This document shows positions 26,560-35,006 of a DNA stretch of 64,000 nucleotides, one piece after another. Source of the stretch: Candidatus Rokuibacteriota bacterium (lineage in GTDB: Bacteria; Methylomirabilota; Methylomirabilia; Rokubacteriales; CSP1-6); contig QHSL01000074.1 in NCBI GenBank assembly GCA_003220435.1, positions 62,001 to 126,000 of the forward strand, written 5' to 3'. The first letter of the stretch is position 1; each line of letters begins with the position of its first letter. Position numbers and translations under genes: made by a program. The notes under the pieces are model-generated. The model was not told the origin of the DNA, searched no databases, and saw nothing but the letters and a program-made list of their open reading frames with translations.

Positions 26560-27972
26560 TCACTCCAGCCCGTAATCGGCCCAATGGGCGTCCACCCGGT
26601 CCAGATCCTCCTGCGGGGGAATGGACCGGGCCGGGAACTTGTGCTTCCGCGTCGCGTCGACGCCCACCTTGGACGAGAGCACGGTCTTCCGCTCGAGCTG
26701 GTTCACGTCCTCCTCGGCGGTCGACGGGTCGAGCGCGACGCCGGCGGTGCCCCGGTTGACGTAGAGGTCGTGCTCGGGCTGGACGTGCCAGGACATCGCC
26801 CACAGCACCTGGAAGTAGTCACGGACGTCGATGTCCTCGTCGACGACCACCACCCACTTGGAAAACGACGGGTCGTACGCCCACGCCGCCCACATCGCCC
26901 GCTGGGGCAGGCCGGGATGGTCGCGCCGGAGCGAGATGGCCAGGAACGCGGCGCCTCCGCCGGCCTCGAGCAGGTGCAGGTCGCGCACCGGGAGCTTCAG
27001 GTCCCGCCGCATGTGCTGGAGCAGCGCGACGTCGCGGCCGGTGCCGCGGATGCAGCTCGACTCGCTGGGCGGCATCTGGCTGAAGAACGCTTGGTAGATG
27101 GGATCCGCGCGGTGGGTGATCGCGGTCACCTCGATCACGAAGCTCGGACCCGAGGAGCCCATGTAGCCCGTGTACTCGCCGAAGGGCCCCTCGTGCTCGC
27201 GGACGCCGGCGGGCACGAACCCCTCGATCACGATCTCGGCGTGCGCCGGCACCTCGAGGTCGTGCGTCTCGCACTTCACGACCTCGAGCGGCGCGCCGCG
27301 GAGCGCGCCGGCGACCCCGAGCTCGTCACCGCGGATCCGGGCCACCGACGTCAGCGGCACGGACGGATCGCAGCCGATCACCACGGCGCACGGCGTCGGC
27401 TTGCCATTCTTCTCGTTCTTCATGATGTGCGCGTACATGTCGCGCCACGTGGTGCTGAGGAAGAGCCCGAACTTGCGGGGCCCCTTCAGCATGAGGCGGT
27501 ACGTGCCCATGTTGCGCTCGCCGGTCTCCGGGTCCTGCGAGATCACGCACGGCCCGGTGACGTACGGCGCGGGGTCCTGATCGCGTGTCCAGCGACAGAG
27601 CGGCAGCTGTGTCGCGTCGATCCGATCGCCCCTCAGAATCACGTCCTTCACCGGTCCGGTGGCGACGCGCACGGGTGGAATCGGCTTGCTCTGCGCCTGC
27701 GCCCACTTGTCGGCGATCTGGTCCACGGTGGTCTCGAGCGCGAGCGCGTACACCTCCGGCGAGGCGCCGAGAATTCCCGCGACCACCGGCATGCGGAAGC
27801 CCTTGACGCGCTCGAACATCACCGCGGGACGGCGCGGCGGCGGCAGGCGCTGGAAGACGCGGCGCATGACCGCGGCGACTTCCCAATCGCCGTCCACCTC
27901 TTTCTTGACGTGGTGGAGCTTGCCTCGCATCTCGAGCGCAGCCAGATACTCACGGAGATCTCTGTAGGCCAT
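26560..27972 (-). CDS. UbiD-family prenylated-FMN decarboxylase
   Basis: 470 residues, typical UbiD length. Starts MAYRDLREYLAALEMRGKLH; the active-site signature EGPFGEYTGYMG is present, as are NMGTYRLMLKGPRKFGL and the C-terminal VNQLERKTVLSSKVGVDATRK. UbiD enzymes reversibly decarboxylate aromatic or unsaturated acids with prenylated FMN supplied by a UbiX, which is not in the window. It follows the deacetylase gene on the same strand, with two tandem copies of the dispersed hairpin between or across them, the nearer one 23 nt before the ATG. Quinone synthesis or aromatic catabolism are both possible. Confidence 0.88.
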   Translation of the reverse strand: MAYRDLREYLAALEMRGKLHHVKKEVDGDWEVAAVMRRVFQRLPPPRRPAVMFERVKGFRMPVVAGILGASPEVYALALETTVDQIADKWAQAQSKPIPPVRVATGPVKDVILRGDRIDATQLPLCRWTRDQDPAPYVTGPCVISQDPETGERNMGTYRLMLKGPRKFGLFLSTTWRDMYAHIMKNEKNGKPTPCAVVIGCDPSVPLTSVARIRGDELGVAGALRGAPLEVVKCETHDLEVPAHAEIVIEGFVPAGVREHEGPFGEYTGYMGSSGPSFVIEVTAITHRADPIYQAFFSQMPPSESSCIRGTGRDVALLQHMRRDLKLPVRDLHLLEAGGGAAFLAISLRRDHPGLPQRAMWAAWAYDPSFSKWVVVVDEDIDVRDYFQVLWAMSWHVQPEHDLYVNRGTAGVALDPSTAEEDVNQLERKTVLSSKVGVDATRKHKFPARSIPPQEDLDRVDAHWADYGLE

Positions 27973-27995
27973 GTCAGGTCGCCTCTCTGTCTTGG

Positions 27996-28045
27996 CGCGC
28001 CTCGGCCGGCGGGTCCCCAGCCTCGCGACGGCCTGCGGCGCGCAC
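27996..28045 (-). repeat. dispersed ~50-nt hairpin element, copy C
   Basis: Outer and middle stems are intact (CGCGCC/GGCGCG, GGCCG/CGGCC); the apical part is weaker (GCGAGG...ACCCGC). Ends 23 nt before the ubiD ATG, directly 5' of GAGAGGCG. Flanked by TGTCTT on both sides (27988-27993 and 28053-28058); with copy D it forms a tandem pair with a 65-bp period. Its 5' edge (mRNA sense) abuts the stop codon of the deacetylase gene. Confidence 0.82.
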
Positions 28046-29040
28046 TACCCCTTGTCTTCGCGCGCCTCGGCCGGCGGGTCCCCAGGCCCGCGACGGCCTG
28101 CGGCGCGCACTTCCACTCGATACGGATGGTGCTCCATCCAGTGCCGGGCGATGTCGACGCGCCGGCAGACCCACACCCGGTCGTGCCGCGCGACGTGTTC
28201 GAGGAAGTGCGCGAGCGCGGCGGCGCGCCCGGGCCGTCCCATGAGCCGCATGTGCAGGCCTATCGACATCATCTTCGGATGCTCGACGCCCTCGGCGTAG
28301 AGGAGGTCGAAGGCGTCCCGGACGTAGGCGAGCCACTCGTCGCCCGTGGCGAACCCACCGGGCAGCCCGAACTTCATATCGTTGTTGTCCAGGGTATACG
28401 GAATGACGAGATGCGGCTTGCCGGATACCTGGGTCCAGTAGGGCAGGTCGTCGTCGTAGGCGTCGGCGTCGTAGAGGAACCCGCCTTCCTCGACCACCAG
28501 GCGGCGCGTGTTCGGGCTGAGGCGTCCCGTGTACCAGCCGAGCGGCCGGCTGCCCGTCAGGCGCGTGAGGCTCTCGACGGCGCGACGCATGTGCGCGCGC
28601 TCGACCTTCTCGCTCACGAACTGATAGTCGAGCCAGCGCCAGCCGTGGCTCACGACTTCGTGGCCGGCCTCGACGATGGCGGCCGCGGCCTCGGGATTGC
28701 GCTCGAGCGCCATGGCCACGGCGAACACGCTTATCTTGAGACCCCGTTGGGCGAACATGCGCATGAGCCGCCAGAACCCCGCCCGGCTTCCGTATTCGTA
28801 CATCGACTCGACCTGGAGGTTGCGCACGCGCCGGAGGACCGGCATGCCGACGACCTCCTGCAGGAACGCCTCGGACTCCGCATCGCCGTGAAGGATGGAC
28901 CGCTCGCCGCCCTCCTCGTAGTTCATCACGATCTGGAGCGCCAGGCGCGCGCCGCCCGGCCACTTCGGATCCGGCGGCGTCTTTCCGTAGCCGACGAGGT
29001 CCCGCGGATATTTGCTCTGCTTCCTCGGTGCTCGGCTCAT
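28045..29040 (-). CDS. puuE: polysaccharide deacetylase family, PuuE-type allantoinase
   Basis: 331 residues. The NodB-like fold matches the PuuE subgroup: N-terminal LVGYGKTPPDPKWPGGARL, NYEEGGERSILHGDA, then SHGWRWLDYQ and GWYTGRLSPNTRRL, the metal/active-site elements of metal-independent allantoinases (allantoin to allantoate). Its place beside ureidoglycine aminotransferase and opposite the urate-oxidase genes supports purine catabolism. The ATG overlaps the upstream stop (ATGA), so it is coupled to pucG. The last ~20 residues (from VRAAGRR) come from a copy of the dispersed hairpin; the true family C-terminus ends near HHPYRVE. Confidence 0.85.
   Translation of the reverse strand: MSRAPRKQSKYPRDLVGYGKTPPDPKWPGGARLALQIVMNYEEGGERSILHGDAESEAFLQEVVGMPVLRRVRNLQVESMYEYGSRAGFWRLMRMFAQRGLKISVFAVAMALERNPEAAAAIVEAGHEVVSHGWRWLDYQFVSEKVERAHMRRAVESLTRLTGSRPLGWYTGRLSPNTRRLVVEEGGFLYDADAYDDDLPYWTQVSGKPHLVIPYTLDNNDMKFGLPGGFATGDEWLAYVRDAFDLLYAEGVEHPKMMSIGLHMRLMGRPGRAAALAHFLEHVARHDRVWVCRRVDIARHWMEHHPYRVEVRAAGRRGPGDPPAEAREDKG
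28061..28110 (-). repeat. dispersed ~50-nt hairpin element, copy D (inside a coding region)
   Basis: Same element 65 bp upstream (mRNA sense) of copy C. Apical stem GCGGG/CCCGC. This copy is translated: it encodes VRAAGRRGPGDPPAEAR at the C-terminal end of the deacetylase. Relative to copy C it restores pairing at the apical stem. Confidence 0.82.
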
Positions 29041-30251
29041 AGGCGGCCGATTCCGCCGGCCCCGAGGTTGTCGTCGACGGCGAGGGGGCCGGCGGCGCCG
29101 GCGGCGGCGTAGTGAGCCAGGGCGGCGTCGACGCCGGCGCCGGCCGCGGCGCGGAAGCCCTCGCCGCGAAGGACGCTCTCGAGGGCGGTGAGGCAGAGCA
29201 GGATGTTCTGCCTTTGCGCCGAATACCCCATGGTGCCGATCCGCCAGATCTTCCCCTGGAGCGGCCCGAATGCGGCGCCGATCTCGATCGCGAAATCCTC
29301 GATGAGCCTGCGCCGAACGCGAAGATCGTCGACGCCTTCCGGCACGACCACGGGCGTGATGAAGGGAAGGCGCCGCTCGGGCGGCTCCTTGCCGAACAGC
29401 GAGAGGCCGAGCGCATCGATGCCGGCGCGCAACGCGTCGCCGTGCAGGCGGTGCCGGGCGAACCGGGCCTCGAGCCCTTCCTCGCGCACTGCGCGCAACG
29501 CTTCGCGCAGGCCGTACACCATCGAGGTCGGGGCCGTGTGGTGGTTGAATCGGGCGGGGCTCCAGTAGTCCGCGAGCTGGCCGAGGTCGAGGTAGTTGCT
29601 GCGCACCTTGCTCCGCCGTTCCCTGATGACGCGCTCGGCCCGCGCGTTGAACGTCACGGGCGCCAGTCCCGACGGACAGCTCAGGCACTTCTGGGTGCCC
29701 GCGGTCGCGACGTCCACGGCCCACCGGTCGACCGCGACCGCGCACCCGCCGAGCGTCACGACGCAATCGGCGACGAGGAGCGCGCCGTGGGCGTGGGCCA
29801 GGCGCGCGATCTCCTCGAGCGGCTGCAGCACGCCCGTCGACGTCTCCCCGTGGACGACCGCGAGGATCTTAGTGCGGCCCCCCTCGAGCGCCGAGGCGAT
29901 CGCGTCGGGCTCGATGATCCGGCCCCACTCGCCGCGCACGGGAACAACCTCGGCGCCGCACCGCTCGGCGATCTCGATCGTCAGCAGGCCGAAGCGGCCG
30001 CACTCGGCCACGACCACCCGATCGCCGGGCTCCACGAGCGAAACGATCGCGGCTTCGAGCCCGGCGCGCCCGGTCCCCGGCACGGGGAACGCCCGCGCGT
30101 TCGCAGTCTGGAAGGCGAACCGTGAGAGCTCGACGACCTCGCCCATGATCGCCGTGAATTCCGGGTCGAACTGGCCGAGAAGCGGCGTGGACATCGCGCG
30201 CAGCACGCGGGGATCGGCCATGGTGGGTCCGGGGCCGAGAAGGATCCTCAT
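29037..30251 (-). CDS. pucG: (S)-ureidoglycine-glyoxylate aminotransferase (PucG-like)
   Basis: 404 residues, class V PLP aminotransferase of the alanine-glyoxylate type. N-terminus LLGPGPTMADPRVLRAM, PLP-binding lysine K188 in GTQKCLSCPSGLAP, and FNHHTAPTSMVYGLREAL, all as in PucG and AGT-like proteins. In purine degradation PucG transfers the amino group of ureidoglycine (from allantoate) to glyoxylate; genes on both sides fit that pathway. A serine- or alanine-glyoxylate aminotransferase cannot be excluded by sequence alone. The start codon overlaps that of the divergent Mo-hydroxylase gene (CATG at 30249-30252), so its transcript is probably leaderless or nearly so. First gene of the leftward pucG-puuE-ubiD run. 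Confidence 0.8.
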   Translation of the reverse strand: MRILLGPGPTMADPRVLRAMSTPLLGQFDPEFTAIMGEVVELSRFAFQTANARAFPVPGTGRAGLEAAIVSLVEPGDRVVVAECGRFGLLTIEIAERCGAEVVPVRGEWGRIIEPDAIASALEGGRTKILAVVHGETSTGVLQPLEEIARLAHAHGALLVADCVVTLGGCAVAVDRWAVDVATAGTQKCLSCPSGLAPVTFNARAERVIRERRSKVRSNYLDLGQLADYWSPARFNHHTAPTSMVYGLREALRAVREEGLEARFARHRLHGDALRAGIDALGLSLFGKEPPERRLPFITPVVVPEGVDDLRVRRRLIEDFAIEIGAAFGPLQGKIWRIGTMGYSAQRQNILLCLTALESVLRGEGFRAAAGAGVDAALAHYAAAGAAGPLAVDDNLGAGGIGRL

Positions 30252-32610
30252 GCCGCGGGATTATATAATTGGTGTCCTCGGCAGCCACGTGCCAACGCCA
30301 TTCACCGGTCAGCCCCTGACGCGCCTCGAGGACCCGCGGCTCTTACGCGGCCAGGCGGCGTTCCTCGACGACTTGCGCCTTCCCGGCGTCCGTCACCTGG
30401 CACTGGCCCGCAGCATCTACCCGCACGCGCGCTTCCGCGTCGACGCCGGGGCGGCGAAGGGTCTCGACGGGGTGGTCGGCGTGTTCACGGCGGCCGACTT
30501 CCCGCCGGGCAGCGGCTTTCGAGACATTCCGGCGATCATCGCGCACCCGTCGCTGCGTGCGTGTGGCCAGCCTCCGCTGGCGGTCGGCAAGGTCCGCTAT
30601 GTCGGCGAGCCGATCGCCGCCGTCGTCGCCACGAGCCGCTATGTGGCGGAGGACGGCGCGGCGGCGCTGGCCATCGAGTACGAGGCGTTCGATCCGGTGC
30701 CCGACGCCCACACGGCCGTCGGGGCCGGCGCGGCGCTGCTCCACGACCAGGTGGCGTCCAACGTCGCCGCGGAGTTCGCCGTGCGCGTCGGCGACGCCGA
30801 CGCCGTCTTCCGCACCGCCGAGGTCGTGACGCGCGAGCGCTACTACGTCCAGCGCTACACCGGGATGCCCCTGGAGACGCGCGGGGTCGCCGCCGACTAC
30901 GACGCCGGCACCGGACGACTCACGGTGTGGACGTCCACGCAGTGGCCCCACACGGTGCGCGATTTCCTGAGAGACGTGCTCGGGCTCGCCGAGCATCGGA
31001 TCCGCGTGATCGCTCCCGACGTGGGCGGTGGCTTCGGCGTGAAGCAAGAGATCTATCCGGAGGAGGTCCTGCTCCCGCTCCTGGCGATGCGCCTGGGCGC
31101 GCCCGTGAAGTGGATCGAGACCCGGCGCGAGCACGTGACGACCGCGGCGCACGCGCGCGAGCAGTGGCACGACATCGAGCTGGCCGCCCGCCGGGACGGG
31201 ACGATTCTCGCGATGCGCGCCGAGCTGCTCGCCGACATCGGGGCGTACACGCGCAGCCTCGGCGTGCTGTGCCCCTCGATCACCGCGGCGAGCCTGCCGG
31301 GCCCCTACCGGATCAAGCACTACACCTGCCGCGTGCGCGCCGCGCTCACGTGCAAGGCGCCGGCGGCGGCCTATCGCGGCGCCGGCCAGCCCGAGGCGGT
31401 CTTCGCCACCGAGCGCGCCGTCGACCATCTGGCGCGCGAGCTCGGAATGGACCCGGCCGAGCTCCGCCGCAAGAACTTCATCGGCCGCGACGAGTTCCCA
31501 TGGGAGGTCGGCACCGAGTCGGCCCAGGTCCCTATCGTCTACGACAGCGGCGACTACGCGCGCGCGCTCGATCGTGCGCTGACCCTCGCCCGCTACGGGG
31601 AGCGACGTGCCGAGCAGGCCGCGGAGCGCGCCAAGGGCGAGCGGGGTCGCCTGCTCGGCATCGGCGTCGCCGCCTACGTGCTGCTCACGGGACTCGGGCC
31701 CCACGAGGGCGCGGTGCTCCGCGTCGATGCGACCGGCCAGGTGCTGCTCGTGACCGGCGCGTCCCCGCACGGGCAGGGCACCGCCACCGCGCTCGCTCAG
31801 ATCGTCGCCGACGAGCTCGGGCTGGTACCGCGCCACGTCGTCGTGCGTCACGGCGACACCGCGATGATCCCGTTCGGCGTCGGCACCTACGCGAGCCGCA
31901 ACGCCGTGGTGGCCGGCAGCGCGGCGTTCGTGGCCGCGCAGATGGTGGCCGCGAAAGCGCGGCGGCTCGCCGCGCGCCTTCTCGAGGTCGGCGAGGGGGA
32001 CCTCGAGCTCGCGGACGGTGTCGTTCGGGTCGTGGGCGCTCCGCACCGTCACGTCTCGCTCGGCGAGCTGGCGGCCGCGTGCGCGCCCGGCTCGCCGCTG
32101 CCCGACGGCATGACCCCGGGCCTCGAGGCCACGCACTACTTCCTGGCGCCCCGACCGACATTCGGCAGCGGACTACACATCGCGGTCGTCGAGATCGACC
32201 GCGATACCGGCTCCGTCTCGATCGTCGACTACGCCGCGGTGAGCGACGCGGGCCGGCTGATCAACCCGCTCATCGTCGAGGGACAGATCCACGGTGGCTT
32301 CGCCCAGGGACTCGGCGGCGCGCTCTACGAAGAGCTCGCGTACGACGAGAACGGTCAGCCGCGGACCCAGTCGTTGCTCGAATACACGATGCCGTCGGCC
32401 GCGCAGATCCCGCCGCTGAAGATCGCTAACGTCGTCACGCCGAGCCCGCTGAACCCGCTCGGCGTGAAGGGCGTCGGCGAAGGCGGGGCGCTGGCGCCCC
32501 CGGCGGCGATCGCCGCCGCCGTCGAGGACGCGCTGAGCCACGTCGGTGCCCGGATCACGAGCACGCCGATCCGGCCCGAGAGCCTGCTCCGGCTCATGCT
32601 CCGGTCTTGA
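30250..32610 (+). CDS. xanthine dehydrogenase family molybdopterin-binding subunit (purine island)
   Basis: 786 residues from ATG 30250; the alternative GTG at 30289 gives MPTPFTGQPLTRLEDPRLL, closer to the usual N-terminus and downstream of the TATAAT patch. Mo-binding regions: VGGGFGVKQEI, AAYRGAGQPEAV (the AYRGAG form-II loop) and C-terminal KGVGEGGALAPP with the catalytic Glu. Its place at the head of the urate oxidase genes argues for hypoxanthine/xanthine hydroxylation to urate. Again no FAD or 2Fe-2S subunit is adjacent, so electron transfer must use partners encoded elsewhere. Confidence 0.85.
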   Translation: MPRDYIIGVLGSHVPTPFTGQPLTRLEDPRLLRGQAAFLDDLRLPGVRHLALARSIYPHARFRVDAGAAKGLDGVVGVFTAADFPPGSGFRDIPAIIAHPSLRACGQPPLAVGKVRYVGEPIAAVVATSRYVAEDGAAALAIEYEAFDPVPDAHTAVGAGAALLHDQVASNVAAEFAVRVGDADAVFRTAEVVTRERYYVQRYTGMPLETRGVAADYDAGTGRLTVWTSTQWPHTVRDFLRDVLGLAEHRIRVIAPDVGGGFGVKQEIYPEEVLLPLLAMRLGAPVKWIETRREHVTTAAHAREQWHDIELAARRDGTILAMRAELLADIGAYTRSLGVLCPSITAASLPGPYRIKHYTCRVRAALTCKAPAAAYRGAGQPEAVFATERAVDHLARELGMDPAELRRKNFIGRDEFPWEVGTESAQVPIVYDSGDYARALDRALTLARYGERRAEQAAERAKGERGRLLGIGVAAYVLLTGLGPHEGAVLRVDATGQVLLVTGASPHGQGTATALAQIVADELGLVPRHVVVRHGDTAMIPFGVGTYASRNAVVAGSAAFVAAQMVAAKARRLAARLLEVGEGDLELADGVVRVVGAPHRHVSLGELAAACAPGSPLPDGMTPGLEATHYFLAPRPTFGSGLHIAVVEIDRDTGSVSIVDYAAVSDAGRLINPLIVEGQIHGGFAQGLGGALYEELAYDENGQPRTQSLLEYTMPSAAQIPPLKIANVVTPSPLNPLGVKGVGEGGALAPPAAIAAAVEDALSHVGARITSTPIRPESLLRLMLRS
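30261..30270. promoter_or_regulatory. AT-rich divergent promoter core between pucG and the Mo-hydroxylase
   Basis: A ten-base all-A/T patch, TTATATAATT, in very GC-rich surroundings. It contains TATAAT on the plus strand (30264-30269) and TTATAT/AATTAT on the minus strand. It lies only ~10 bp upstream of the pucG ATG, which fits a leaderless mRNA, and ~20 bp upstream of an in-frame GTG (30289) of the plus-strand gene. A TTGGCA hexamer lies at 30295-30290 on the minus strand, though its spacing is long. Confidence 0.45.
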
Positions 32611-32687
32611 CGGCGGCCATCGTGGCGCTCTACGGCGTCTTCGCGGTCATCGAGCGAAGGCTGACGGGTTGGGCCTACGCGGAGTAG
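32604..32687 (+). pseudogene. C-terminal remnant of an ABC permease
   Basis: In the frame ending TAG at 32685-32687 the DNA encodes LTAAIVALYGVFAVIERRLT then GWAYAE, resembling the last membrane helix and ERRL-W tail of NitT/TauT-type permeases. It begins within the last codons of the Mo-hydroxylase gene and has no start. Probably a leftover of a gene lost when the present order arose; short, so uncertain. Confidence 0.35.
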
Positions 32688-32708
32688 GGTAGGGGCCCGG
32701 GAGCGCCC

Positions 32709-33923
32709 ATGATCGACACCTCGATCCTCGACTGGCTCAACGTCGGCTTGCGCTGGGTCCACCTGATCGCCGGCATCGGCTGGATCGGGACCTCGCTCTA
32801 CTTCATGTGGCTCGACGCCGCGCTGATCCGGAACGACCCGTCGCGGCCGGACGTCGAGGGCCACACCTGGCTGCTCCACAGCGGCGGCTTCTATCTCGTC
32901 GAGCGGCGGAAGCTGCCGCCGGGGCAGCTGCCGGCGCCGATCCACTGGTTCAAGTGGGAGGCCGCGATGACGTGGCTCACCGGCTTCCCGCTGCTGGTCA
33001 TCGTCTACTACCTCACGCGCGGCGTGTACCTCGTCGATCCCGCCATCTCCACGATCAGCCCGGGCCAGGCGGCCGCGCTGGGGATCGGCCTCCTCATCGT
33101 CGCGTGGGCCGCGTACGACCTGCTGTGGAGCTCGCCGCTGGCCCGCGACGGCGGCCGCGCCGCCACCGTGCTCTCGTGGGCGCTGCTGCTGGCCGTCGTG
33201 TACGGGTTGACGCGCGTGCTGAGCGGCCGCGCCGCGTACATCCACGCGGGCGCCATGCTCGGGACGATCATGGTCGCGAACGTATGGATGCGCATCGTGC
33301 CGGCGCAGCGCGACCAGATCGCGGCGGCCACCGCCGGCCGGACGCCGGACGCCACGCTCGCCACGCGCGCCAAGCAACGCTCGACCCACAACAGCTACGT
33401 GACGTTCCCTGTGATCTTCATGATGCTGAGCCACCACTACCCGCTGACCTACGGGCACCGGCTGAACTGGCTGATCCTCTGGCTGCTCATCGGCGTGGGC
33501 GCGGGCGTCCGTCACGTCATGATCGCGCGCGAGCACGGTCGGCGGGCCGACTGGTGGCTCGTGCCCGTGGCCGCCGCCGTCGCCGTGGTCGTCTATCTGA
33601 CGTCGCCGGCGTGGCTCGGCGGCGCGACGCGGGGCGGGGATCGGGTCGGCTTCGACGCAGCGAAGGAGGTCATCGACCGCCGCTGCGTCTCCTGCCACTC
33701 CGGCCGGCCGAGCGACGACGTCTTTCGCATCGCGCCCAACGGCGTGACCTTCGAGACACCCGAGAGCATCCGCGACCGTGCCGAGACGATCCGCGTGCGG
33801 GTCGCAATTCTGAAAAATATGCCCCTCGCCAACAAGACCGGTATGACGGACGCCGAGCGCGAGCTGCTGGCCCGCTGGGTCGATCAGGGGGCGGCGATCG
33901 ACGCCGGCCCCCGGGGTCACTGA
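32709..33923 (+). CDS. puuD: membrane urate oxidase (urate hydroxylase) PuuD with C-terminal cytochrome c domain
   Basis: 404 residues. N-terminal ~310 residues hold about seven or eight hydrophobic segments of the PuuD family (WVHLIAGIGWIGTSLYFMWL, HSGGFYLVERRKLP, RSTHNSYVTFPVIFMMLSHHYP). The C-terminal ~80 residues form a cytochrome c domain with heme motif C326-x-x-C329-H330. This type converts urate to 5-hydroxyisourate and passes electrons to the respiratory chain rather than making H2O2. Downstream by 2 bp is uraD, then hiuH, the next two enzymes of the pathway, which makes the assignment firm. GGGAGCGCCC precedes the ATG. Confidence 0.92.
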   Translation: MIDTSILDWLNVGLRWVHLIAGIGWIGTSLYFMWLDAALIRNDPSRPDVEGHTWLLHSGGFYLVERRKLPPGQLPAPIHWFKWEAAMTWLTGFPLLVIVYYLTRGVYLVDPAISTISPGQAAALGIGLLIVAWAAYDLLWSSPLARDGGRAATVLSWALLLAVVYGLTRVLSGRAAYIHAGAMLGTIMVANVWMRIVPAQRDQIAAATAGRTPDATLATRAKQRSTHNSYVTFPVIFMMLSHHYPLTYGHRLNWLILWLLIGVGAGVRHVMIAREHGRRADWWLVPVAAAVAVVVYLTSPAWLGGATRGGDRVGFDAAKEVIDRRCVSCHSGRPSDDVFRIAPNGVTFETPESIRDRAETIRVRVAILKNMPLANKTGMTDAERELLARWVDQGAAIDAGPRGH

Positions 33924-33925
33924 GC

Positions 33926-34438
33926 GTGGCGGCCGCGACGCTCACGCTCGACGGCCTGAACCGGCTGAGCCCCGGGGACTTCGAGCGGGCGCTGGGGGAG
34001 ATCTTCGAGAGCTCGCCCTGGGTCGCCCGCCGCGCCGCGCCGGCGCGCCCGTTCGCGACCGTCGCGGACCTGCACGCGGCGATGGCGGCGGCCGTGCGTC
34101 GAGCCTCGCGTGACGAGCAGCTGGCGCTGCTCCGAGCCCACCCGGATCTGGCCGTGCGCGCCGGAGCGATGAGCCGGACGTCCGTCGCCGAGCAATCGGG
34201 CGCCGGGTTGGACCGACTCGACGAGGCGGAGTATGCGCGGTTCCACCGGTTGAACGCGGCGTACCGAGAGAAGTTCGGGTTTCCGTTCATCATCGCGGTG
34301 CGCCGCCATGACAAGCACGCGATCCTGGCCGCGTTCGAGACGCGACTGCTCAACACGCACACGGAGGAGATCGAGGGTGCGCTGGCGCAGGTCTTCGAGA
34401 TCGCGCGACTCCGCCTCGGTGGTCTCGTGAGCGGGTGA
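33926..34438 (+). CDS. uraD: 2-oxo-4-hydroxy-4-carboxy-5-ureidoimidazoline (OHCU) decarboxylase
   Basis: 170 residues from GTG 33926, 2 bp after puuD. Family markers: [18 protein letters not shown] at the start, catalytic HPDL (H72), [11 protein letters not shown] and [11 protein letters not shown]. Decarboxylates OHCU to S-allantoin, the third step after urate oxidation. Cytoplasmic. The stop overlaps the hiuH start (TGATG), so the two are coupled. Confidence 0.93.
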   Translation: MAAATLTLDGLNRLSPGDFERALGEIFESSPWVARRAAPARPFATVADLHAAMAAAVRRASRDEQLALLRAHPDLAVRAGAMSRTSVAEQSGAGLDRLDEAEYARFHRLNAAYREKFGFPFIIAVRRHDKHAILAAFETRLLNTHTEEIEGALAQVFEIARLRLGGLVSG

Positions 34439-34809
34439 TGAGCGCCGAGTCGCGGGCCGGCCTCACGACCCACGTCCTCGACACGTCTCGCGGCCGTCCG
34501 GCCGCAGGGCTCCGGATCGATCTCTCTCGCGTGGAACCTGACGGACGGACGCGCCTCGTCAAGAGCGCGACGACCAACGCCGACGGCCGCTGCGACGCGC
34601 CGCTCCTCGGTCCAGCCGAGATGGAGGCGGGGCGCTACGAGCTCGTCTTCCACGTCGGCCCTTACTTCCGCGCGATCGGCGCGCCGACCACGGATCCGCC
34701 GTTCCTCGATCAGATCCCGGTGCGCTTCGCGATCGGCGAGCGTACGGGCCACTACCATGTGCCCCTGCTCGTCTCCCCCTACGGCTACACGATCTACCGC
34801 GGGAGCTGA
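34438..34809 (+). CDS. hiuH: 5-hydroxyisourate hydrolase (transthyretin-like)
   Basis: 123 residues from ATG 34438; a GTG three bases upstream would add one residue. Contains [17 protein letters not shown] (catalytic His 12), the central [13 protein letters not shown] and the diagnostic C-terminal YRGS. Hydrolyses 5-hydroxyisourate to OHCU. No signal peptide. Last gene of the rightward purine operon; the 197 bp that follow show no gene or clear terminator. Confidence 0.95.
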   Translation: MSAESRAGLTTHVLDTSRGRPAAGLRIDLSRVEPDGRTRLVKSATTNADGRCDAPLLGPAEMEAGRYELVFHVGPYFRAIGAPTTDPPFLDQIPVRFAIGERTGHYHVPLLVSPYGYTIYRGS

Positions 34810-35006
34810 ACCCCGCGGCGATCGGACTCGTGATCGGCTCGCTCGGCCGCTCCCTGTCAAGTAGATGGCGCGATACGCGCTCTTGCGGCGAAGCGCGCGG
34901 CCGAGTACGCTGGCGAGGCTCGCGGCGCCGACCAGCGCCCGGGGACCTCAACGCGCGCCGGCTCCGCTTCGAGACGGTCGCCGGCGAGAGGGGCGGAACA
35001 CCAGAG

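Noticed and set aside
29596-30249. N-terminal extension of the Mo-hydroxylase frame back to 29596
   Set aside because: It is antisense to pucG and carries no Mo-hydroxylase sequence; family homology starts after 30250.
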